NCBI GenBank assembly: GCA_964428275.1
Contig: CAYRXN010000268.1
Span: forward strand, 1 to 28,551
From: JALSRY01 sp964428275
GTDB lineage: Bacteria > Planctomycetota > Phycisphaerae > UBA1845 > Fen-1342
DNA: 28,551 nucleotides
Direction: 5' to 3'
This document shows, piece after piece, positions 23,000-28,551 of the stretch (its first letter is position 1; every line of letters starts with the position of its first letter). Under the pieces are notes generated by a model. It worked only from the letters and a program-made list of their open reading frames with translations. It was not told where the DNA came from and made no database searches. Made by a program: the position numbers and the translations under genes.

Positions 23000-23620
23000 T
23001 CACCACCCCCGAAACAGATCGTCGAGCGTGACGCGCAGCGTTCCGGCGACGCGGGCGAGTGTCCAGGTGGAGGTCGCGGTCTTGCCGCATTCGATCTGGG
23101 AGAGTTGTGCGGCGGTGATACCCGCCTGTTCGGCGACCTGCTGCTGCGTCAGGGGGATCGCGCGGCGCAGGGCGCGGAGCCGGGCTCCCAGGCGCCGGTT
23201 GAACTCGGCTTCCGTGAGCGCGGGCAGGCCCATTTCCGCCAGATGGCGATCGAGCGTACGCAAGAGTTGTTCGCGTTCCACCGGTTTCTCGAGCAGGTCG
23301 CGCGCCCCGGCCCGGATCGCCCGCCGAACCTGCTTGGCCTGCGGGAACGCACTCATCGCGATCGGGCGCGCGCGCGGGCAGATCGTGCGCAACTGGGTGA
23401 TGATGGCCACGCCGTCCTCGTCGGGCAGGATCAGGTCGATCAGGGCAAGCTCGCACGGACGGCGGGCGGCGTGGCCAAGGCCCCTGCGCGGGTCGGTAAA
23501 CGTCATGGGTTCGTAGTTGCTCCGCGTGAGCCATTCCGCCAGACGCCGGCACACCGCCGCGTCATCGTCGATCACCAGTACGCGAACGCGAATACGGGCT
23601 TTGCCGGCGGGAGTCATCAT
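23000..23620 (-). CDS. Response regulator with receiver and XRE-type helix-turn-helix domains
   Basis: A 206-residue two-component-type regulator. The receiver domain (about 12-130) is complete: acidic Asp18-20, phospho-acceptor Asp62 in LIDLILPDEDG, Ser90 and Lys112 in EKP. The C-terminal output domain (about 142-206) is an XRE/Cro-like helix-turn-helix (LTQQQVAEQAGITAAQLSQIECGK) instead of the usual OmpR, NarL or NtrC-type output. Receiver-XRE fusions exist but are uncommon. No histidine kinase gene is adjacent. GAGG lies 5 nt before ATG 23620, with a second ATG just after. A perfect inverted repeat at 23631-23655 lies directly upstream and could be an autoregulatory operator. Confidence 0.88.
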   Translation of the reverse strand: MMTPAGKARIRVRVLVIDDDAAVCRRLAEWLTRSNYEPMTFTDPRRGLGHAARRPCELALIDLILPDEDGVAIITQLRTICPRARPIAMSAFPQAKQVRRAIRAGARDLLEKPVEREQLLRTLDRHLAEMGLPALTEAEFNRRLGARLRALRRAIPLTQQQVAEQAGITAAQLSQIECGKTATSTWTLARVAGTLRVTLDDLFRGW

Positions 23621-23923
23621 GCCAACCTCGGCCGGCCGGTGGACAGTCGGCCGGCGGATCAGAGGACAGCCGCGCAGGGTTACCGGCGCGACAGGCGTAA
23701 CGGACGGGCGGCCGTCCCGCGCGCGGGGCGCGGTTCCGGGGACGGGGCGCCGTCAGCCCCCCGACACCGGGCCATTGTGTCGCGGGCGGGGCGCGTCGTG
23801 CAAGGGGTGAAACGGGGGTGAGGGCTGCAACTTTTCGGCGACAAGCGGTTACACTTATGCGCGAATGCGGTGGCGTTGCGCGCCGCCGGATTGTGCCGGA
23901 ACCTGGACGGAGACGAATCGGTG
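23621..23923. other. Divergent intergenic region with inverted repeat near the receiver-XRE gene
   Basis: GCCGGCCG (23631-23638) and CGGCCGGC (23648-23655) form a perfect 8-bp inverted repeat around 9 nt, starting 11 bp upstream of the regulator's start codon. The rest of these 303 bp is very GC-rich up to about 23820, then includes a more AT-rich stretch with TACACT (23850-23855) that could be a -10 for the plus-strand secreted-protein pair. No -35 is convincing and no gene is seen. Confidence 0.4.
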
Positions 23924-25024
23924 ATGAAGGTGGCCATGCGAATGCGTTGGGCAGGGCTGCTCGGGCTGGCGATGCTGTGTGCGCTGCCGGCCGGGGCGCA
24001 GAACGACGAACGCGACCCGGCGTTTGCGGATCGGGACCGGGACAACCAGCCGATCATCGGCATCCAGCTCACCCCCCGCCTGCTCGAGAACCTGCTCGAC
24101 AAGGCGGCGGACCGGCTGGCGAAGGACTACCGTTTCGACGAGTTCCAGCGCGAACAGATGCGGCAGGTGCTCCAGGAGCGCATCCCGCGGTTTCTGCGCG
24201 AGCACCAGGCCGAGATCCAGAAGCTGACCAACGAATGGCTCGAAGCGGCTTCCGGCGAAGCGCCGCCCGATGCGGAATACGCCGCCCGCTGGGCGGAGGA
24301 GGCGCTGCCGCTGGTGGAGGACTTCAAGGGCATGGTGCACGGCATGTCGGACGACATGCGCGGGTTCCTCACCGACGACCAGCAGATCCTGCTCGACGGC
24401 TACCTCGCCGGCATCGACACCGTCACCGATCGGGTCAGCGATCGCCTCCACCTGTTCAAGGAGGGCGGGTTCGATCCCGAGTTGCACTGGCCCGGCAACC
24501 GCCGGGCCCGCAAGCGCAACCGCGCCGACGCCCGCAAGTTGCGCCGCATGGCCGAGGAGGCGCGCGTCACGGCGATGGAGAAGTCCGGCGGCGCCCCCGC
24601 CGGCACCGGGAAGCCCGCGGCCGCCCGGGCCAAGGCCGCCCCCAAGTCGGAAAAGGACGCGTGGACGCGCTACGTCGAGGCGTTCATCGAGCGTTACGGG
24701 CTCAACGACCAGCAGCAGCAGCGGGCCCGTACGTTTCTGCGCGAACAGTTGAAACAGCGCGACCGGCACCTGCGCCGCAGCGCCGGCGAAATCGAACGAA
24801 TCACGAAGCTTTACGACAAAGCGGCGAATCCCCAAGAGCTGAAGATCGCCGAGGCGGCCTACCAGCGCGTGATCCAGCAGCCGGTAGACCGAATGTTCGA
24901 GCGGCTCAAGGAGAAGCTCGACACGCTCCCCACGCGGGCCCAGCGCCGCGCCGCCGCCGCGGCGGACCGGGAGCGGTCGAGACACCGCAAGGCTCCGCCG
25001 GGAAAACCGCCGTCGAAGCAGTAG
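23924..25024 (+). CDS. Secreted helical protein of unknown function (first of a tandem paralogous pair)
   Basis: I do not recognise a named family. The 366-residue protein has a signal peptide (about 1-26: MRMRWAGLLGLAMLCALPAGAQ within it). The mature part is charged and almost entirely helical. Recognisable blocks shared with the next gene are FLTDDQQ, GGFDPELHW, RYGLNDQQQQRARTFLREQ, RDRHLRR and, near the C terminus, RMFERLKEKLDTLPTRAQRR. A Lys/Ala-rich linker (about residues 220-245) separates two helical halves. LNDQQQ-type motifs loosely recall LTxxQ periplasmic proteins such as Spy and CpxP, but that is only resemblance. The frame is open upstream to 23870. ATG 23924 and ATG 23936 (AAGGTGG before it) both fit a signal peptide. 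The paralog begins 49 bp downstream. Confidence 0.75.
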   Translation: MKVAMRMRWAGLLGLAMLCALPAGAQNDERDPAFADRDRDNQPIIGIQLTPRLLENLLDKAADRLAKDYRFDEFQREQMRQVLQERIPRFLREHQAEIQKLTNEWLEAASGEAPPDAEYAARWAEEALPLVEDFKGMVHGMSDDMRGFLTDDQQILLDGYLAGIDTVTDRVSDRLHLFKEGGFDPELHWPGNRRARKRNRADARKLRRMAEEARVTAMEKSGGAPAGTGKPAAARAKAAPKSEKDAWTRYVEAFIERYGLNDQQQQRARTFLREQLKQRDRHLRRSAGEIERITKLYDKAANPQELKIAEAAYQRVIQQPVDRMFERLKEKLDTLPTRAQRRAAAAADRERSRHRKAPPGKPPSKQ

Positions 25025-25073
25025 GTTGCGAAGTCCGCGGCGGCCGACGGCACTGCGTCCAGGAGAAGTCTCG

Positions 25074-26105
25074 ATGATGTCCAAACGCCTGTCCGGTTCT
25101 GTGCTGATGCTGCTCGTGCTCGCCGCCGCCGCTCCGGGGCAGCCCGCGGAGCGACAGGACCGCCCCAAGAAGGCGACCGAGATCCCCTCGGCCGGCTTCT
25201 GGCCGACCCGGAAGATGCTCGATCGCATGATCGACCGGGTCACCGAGGAGATGGCCAACCACTACGAGTTCGACGAAGAGCAACTCCGCCTGACGCGCGA
25301 GGTGATCAAGGCGCGTTTCCCGAAGTTCCTCAACGACAACCGCGCCGAAATCCAGACGCTGATGAACCAGTACTTCGAGGCCCTGCTCGACGATCAGCCC
25401 CCGTCGGTCGAGGCGGTCGCGGAGTGGGCCCAGCGACTCCAGCCGCTGGTGGAGGAGTTCGGCGGCGTCTGCCACGAAATCACCGACGACATGGCGGAGT
25501 TCCTGACCGAAGATCAACAGGACATGCTCAGCGCCGAGCTGACGGCGTTCGACACCGGCCTGCGCATGGCCCAGGCCAAGCTCAGCGTCTGGGCCACCGG
25601 CGGCTACGATCCCGAAACCGAGTGGATCCGCTCGTCCTCTTCCGCCAGGCCCGATATCGAGGAGGCCCGCCGAATCGACAAGGAGCGGAGGGCCCGGGGC
25701 AAGAACGGCGACGCATCGTCGGACGGCAACCTGACGGATGAGTGGGCGATCTACACCGAGCGGTTCATCGAGCAGTACCAGCTCAACGACGAACAGCGGC
25801 AGAAGGCCTACGCTTTTCTGCGCCGGCAGCAGGAGGCCCGCGACCGCTACCTGCGGCGCAAGTCCGCCGAGATGGTGCGCGTGACGAAGACGCTCGAAGC
25901 GGCCGAGACGCCCGAGCAGCGCGAGGCGGCGCTGGCCGAGTACAAGAAGATCAACGCCCCGATCGAGCGGATGTTCCAGATGCTCAAGGACCGGCTCGAC
26001 ACGCTGCCGACCCGCGCCCAGCGTCGGGTGGCGGCCGCCCGGGCCCCCGCCACCGCGCCGGCCGCCTCGCATCCGGTCGAAGACACCGGCGACGGCGCCC
26101 CCTGA
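25074..26105 (+). CDS. Secreted helical protein of unknown function (second of a tandem paralogous pair)
   Basis: A 343-residue paralog of the preceding gene. The signal peptide covers about 1-24 (KRLSGSVLMLLVLAAAAPGQ). The shared blocks come in the same order: FLTEDQQ, GGYDPETEW, QYQLNDEQRQKAYAFLRRQ, RDRYLRR, and RMFQMLKDRLDTLPTRAQRR. The mature region is charged and helical, with a Ser/Arg-rich linker (about residues 183-215) and an Ala/Pro-rich C-terminal tail. ATG 25074 has AGGAG 8 nt upstream, which settles the start although the frame opens earlier. It is almost certainly co-transcribed with its paralog and converges on pyk. Function unknown; the pair may form a hetero-oligomer. Confidence 0.78.
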   Translation: MMSKRLSGSVLMLLVLAAAAPGQPAERQDRPKKATEIPSAGFWPTRKMLDRMIDRVTEEMANHYEFDEEQLRLTREVIKARFPKFLNDNRAEIQTLMNQYFEALLDDQPPSVEAVAEWAQRLQPLVEEFGGVCHEITDDMAEFLTEDQQDMLSAELTAFDTGLRMAQAKLSVWATGGYDPETEWIRSSSSARPDIEEARRIDKERRARGKNGDASSDGNLTDEWAIYTERFIEQYQLNDEQRQKAYAFLRRQQEARDRYLRRKSAEMVRVTKTLEAAETPEQREAALAEYKKINAPIERMFQMLKDRLDTLPTRAQRRVAAARAPATAPAASHPVEDTGDGAP

Positions 26106-26172
26106 CCGTATCGCCGGGCCGTGGCCGCCCGGGCCCCGCAGGCCGCGCGGGTTGATTGGCGCGAAACATCGG

Positions 26173-26189
26173 CCCCCCGCTCCGGGGGG
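26173..26189. terminator. Hairpin between the secreted-protein pair and pyk
   Basis: CCCCCCG (26173-26179) pairs with CGGGGGG (26183-26189) around CTC. It lies in the 94-bp gap between the two convergent stop codons. Very stable, but without a U tract in either direction. Confidence 0.45.
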
Positions 26190-26199
26190 TGGTCGCGGG

Positions 26200-27663
26200 T
26201 CAGGGGGTTTCGGCCGCCAGGTTGCTGCCCACGCGGTGGACGTGGGTCGTGTCGGTGGCGCCCGGCTGGTTGGGCTGGGTGGAGGTCACGACCACGATCA
26301 CGTCGCCCGGTGCCGCGAGCCGCTTTTCCACGAGTTTCTGATCGAGCACGCGGGCCATCTTGCCGGGATGGCTCATCGGCTCGGTGCGCAGCGGGATCAC
26401 GCCGTAGAGCAGGCTCAACTGGCGATAGACGTGCGGGTCGAACGTCAGGCCGACGACCGGCATCGGCAGGCGCCGCGAGGCGAGCAGCCGCACGGTGCGT
26501 CCGGTCGCGGTCCAGGCGGCGACCAGGCGGGCATCGAGCCGGCGGGCGGCCTGAACCGCGGAATAGGTGATCGCCTGGGCGGGGTCGTCGGTGGTGCTGA
26601 AGGGCTGCCGCGTGTAGTGCTCGTTCTCGCGGAGGTAACGCTCGGTGGCCTCGGCGACGTGCCCCATCATCGTGACCGCCAGATCGGGATAGCTGCCGGC
26701 CGCGGTTTCGGCCGAGAGCATCACCGCGTCGTTGAGATCGAGGATCGCGTTGGCGACGTCGCTGACCTCGGCCCGCGTGGGAATCGGATTGGTCACCATG
26801 CTCTGGAGCATCTGGGTCGCGACGATGACCGGCTTGCCCGCGCGGCGACAGCGCGCCGTGATCTCTTTCTGGATCAGCGGAACGCGCCACACGTCCATCT
26901 CCACCCCCAGATCGCCGCGGGCGATCATGATCGCGTCGGCCTGGTCGATGAAGGTGTCGAGGTGTTCGAGCGCCTGGGGCTTTTCGATCTTCAGCACGAC
27001 GCCGGGCCGGCCGCCGCGCTGTTGGATGCACGCGCGCAGCTCGTCCACGTCGCGCGGCTCGCGCACGAACGAAAGGGCGACGTAGTCCAGCCCGTGCTCG
27101 ATCGCCCAGTCGAGATCGACGCGGTCCTTCTCCGTCAGGGCCGGCGTCGAGAGCGGCGTATTGGGCAGATTGACGCCCTTGTGGCTCAACACCCTGCCGC
27201 CGGCGGTGCAGGTGCAGACCACCGCGTCGGGTTCGCGGTCGGTGACCAGAAACCGCACGAGCCCGTCGTCGATGAAGACGCGGTGCCCGACGTCGACCTC
27301 GTCCACGAAGCGGGGATAGTTGGTCGTGAACCGGCCGGGGGTACACTCGGCGTCGCCGCGGACGAACTGCACGGTGTCGCCGCGATGCACGTCGATCGCC
27401 CCGCCGGCGACGTCGTTGAGCCGAATCTTCGGGCCGCACAGATCGCCGAGCACCGCGATCGGGCGATCGTGCGCCTGGGCCCAGCGGCGCACGTTCTGGA
27501 GCGTCCGGGCGTGGTCCTCGTGCGTACCGTGACTGAAGTTCAGCCGGCAGACGCTGACGCCCGCCTCCAGCACCGCCGCCAGCCGCTCGGGGTCATCGGT
27601 TGCCGGGCCGAGCGTGGCCACGATCTTGGTTCGAATTGCAGATCGCTCGTCGGACGCTTCCAT
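26200..27663 (-). CDS. pyk: Pyruvate kinase
   Basis: Converts phosphoenolpyruvate and ADP to pyruvate and ATP, the last step of glycolysis. The 487-residue protein has the family motifs in order: RTKIVATLGPA, CRLNFSHG, GDLCGPKIR, the active-site stretch LKIEKPQALEHLD with MIARGDLGVE, ATQMLQSM, and PTRAEVSDVANAI followed by NDAVMLSAETAAG. The C-terminal allosteric-type domain follows. The length is normal for bacterial enzymes. ATG 27663 is supported by GAGG 7 nt upstream and by the start of family homology; the frame stays open upstream as a shadow of gatA. It is transcribed after gatA in the same direction with a 170-bp gap that contains a dispersed hairpin repeat. Confidence 0.96.
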   Translation of the reverse strand: MEASDERSAIRTKIVATLGPATDDPERLAAVLEAGVSVCRLNFSHGTHEDHARTLQNVRRWAQAHDRPIAVLGDLCGPKIRLNDVAGGAIDVHRGDTVQFVRGDAECTPGRFTTNYPRFVDEVDVGHRVFIDDGLVRFLVTDREPDAVVCTCTAGGRVLSHKGVNLPNTPLSTPALTEKDRVDLDWAIEHGLDYVALSFVREPRDVDELRACIQQRGGRPGVVLKIEKPQALEHLDTFIDQADAIMIARGDLGVEMDVWRVPLIQKEITARCRRAGKPVIVATQMLQSMVTNPIPTRAEVSDVANAILDLNDAVMLSAETAAGSYPDLAVTMMGHVAEATERYLRENEHYTRQPFSTTDDPAQAITYSAVQAARRLDARLVAAWTATGRTVRLLASRRLPMPVVGLTFDPHVYRQLSLLYGVIPLRTEPMSHPGKMARVLDQKLVEKRLAAPGDVIVVVTSTQPNQPGATDTTHVHRVGSNLAAETP

Positions 27664-27685
27664 GCCTTGTCCTCGCTGTCGGTTC

Positions 27686-27710
27686 GGCCGGCAAGACGGA
27701 CCGGCCACCC
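27686..27710 (-). repeat. Dispersed hairpin repeat, copy 2 (upstream of pyk)
   Basis: On the minus strand it reads GGGTGGCCGGTCCGT, CT, TGCCGGCC. GGCCGG and CCGGCC arms flank a 9-nt loop. It is the longer-loop copy of the element at 13291-13312 and begins about 23 bp before the pyk start codon. Confidence 0.5.
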
Positions 27711-27833
27711 CCGGCCGGCGGTTGGACCGGTCGTGAGCCGGTGCTCCGGCCAGTCCGTGCCGCGCGGGCGCTGGTCGGGACGGCCCGTTCGGCGCATCCG
27801 CGGGCGCGGAGCGCCTGCCGGACGTTGATCTTT

Positions 27834-28551
27834 TTATCGGCTGGTCGCACCGGCCGGATTGACCTCGCGTTCGTACAGCCGAGCGGCCTGGAGCAACGGG
27901 ACCTCCCCGAACACGGGCGCGAGCAGTTGCATACCGATCGGCAAACCGCCGGCCGAGCGCGCGCACGGAATCGAGATGGCCGGGATGCCCGCCAGGTTGG
28001 CCGGGACGGTGTACACGTCGGCCAGGTACATCGCGAGCGGGTCGGCCGTCTTCTCGCCGCGGGCGAACGCGGGTGTCGGCGTCGTCGGGCACACGAGAAC
28101 GTCCGCCTGCGTGAAGGCCCGGAGGAAGTCTTCCTGGATCAGCCGGCGCACCTTGAGCGCCTTCAGGTAGTAGGCGTCGTAGTATCCGGCCGACAGGGCG
28201 AACGTGCCGAGCATGATCCGCCGCTTGACCTCCGGCCCGAGCCCCTCCGACCGCGAAGCGCTGTAGAGCTCGACGATGTCGCGGGTTCCCGCGGCGCGCC
28301 GGCCGAAGTGCACGCCGTCGAAACGCGCCAGGTTGCTCGAACACTCGGCCGTCGCGATCAGATAGTACGCCGCGATGCAGTAGCGGGTGTGCGGCAGCGC
28401 GACGTCCACGACCGCGGCGCCGAGGTCGCGGTAGACGTCGAGCGCTGCTTCGACGGCCGCGCGCACCTCCGGATCGAGCCCTTCGTCGAAGTATTCGCGC
28501 GGTACGCCGATGCGCAGCGAGTTCGCCCGGCGGCGCAGCGGCTCGTCGGCC
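27834..28551 (-). CDS. gatA: Aspartyl/glutamyl-tRNA amidotransferase subunit A, C-terminal part (runs off the window)
   Basis: GatA is the amidase subunit of GatCAB, which converts Glu-tRNA(Gln) or Asp-tRNA(Asn) to the correctly amidated tRNA. Only about 239 C-terminal codons are present; the 5' end, including the Ser-Ser-Lys catalytic region, is beyond 28551. Visible family features include RIGVPREYF, ALPHTRYCIAAYYLIATAECSSNLARFDGV, SEGLGPEVKRRIMLGTFALSAGYYDAYY, DVLVCPTTPTPAF, and the GIPAISIPC, GLPIGMQLLAP and FGE segments at the end. The stop is TAA at 27834-27836. It reads in the same direction as pyk. Confidence 0.93.
   Translation of the reverse strand, partial: ADEPLRRRANSLRIGVPREYFDEGLDPEVRAAVEAALDVYRDLGAAVVDVALPHTRYCIAAYYLIATAECSSNLARFDGVHFGRRAAGTRDIVELYSASRSEGLGPEVKRRIMLGTFALSAGYYDAYYLKALKVRRLIQEDFLRAFTQADVLVCPTTPTPAFARGEKTADPLAMYLADVYTVPANLAGIPAISIPCARSAGGLPIGMQLLAPVFGEVPLLQAARLYEREVNPAGATSR

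Noticed and set aside
1..28551. tRNA, rRNA, prophage or insertion-sequence genes
   Set aside because: I looked in all gaps and found no cloverleaf, rRNA-like stretch, transposase, integrase or flanking terminal repeats.

Overview
The window is GC-rich bacterial chromosome (coding third positions are nearly all G or C) that looks like a member of the Planctomycetota, possibly Phycisphaerae-like. The clues are an AroD-AroE fusion, an ElbB-type glyoxalase, a complete Tad pilus locus, an FHA-GAF-PP2C protein, secreted proteins of no recognised family, and dispersed short repeats. The lineage is inferred from gene content; there is no rRNA or tRNA gene to confirm it.

Layout. Bases 1-286 are a degenerate tandem repeat with phased GGG tracts. 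An orphan chemotaxis methylesterase gene, cheB (+), follows and converges on elbB (-). Bases 2293-13603 are one minus-strand Tad (type IVb Flp pilus) locus, transcribed right to left: flp, tadV (prepilin peptidase), tadE, cpaB, cpaC secretin, a VWA-containing TadG-like protein, tadZ/cpaE, tadA/cpaF ATPase, tadB and tadC. The tadA reading frame carries an in-frame TAA 42 bases before the next ATG, separating its N-terminal 78 codons from the ATPase. Upstream lies aroDE (-), divergent from an FHA-GAF-PP2C protein (+) that appears to have lost two metal-binding aspartates. Then come aat (-), divergent from the ispA-dxs isoprenoid pair (+).

The most notable hidden gene is at 21154-21381 (-). It is a 75-codon SelW/Rdx-type selenoprotein whose CxxU motif is encoded with an in-frame TGA. 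A perfect 7-bp stem with a GUU loop, starting 22 nt after the TGA, fits a bacterial SECIS. A conventional ORF call misses the gene because it stops at the TGA. It is divergent from a secreted thioredoxin-fold protein that lacks the CxxC cysteines. After that come a receiver-XRE regulator (-), a tandem pair of paralogous secreted helical proteins of unknown function (+), pyruvate kinase (-), and the 3' part of gatA (-), which runs off the right edge.

Genes working together: the ten Tad genes should build and secrete a Flp pilus (tadD and an obvious tadF are not in the window). IspA and Dxs serve the MEP isoprenoid pathway, and ElbB is associated with isoprenoid metabolism in other bacteria. 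All five convergent gene junctions contain a GC-rich hairpin without a clear U tract, and further hairpins punctuate the Tad operon.
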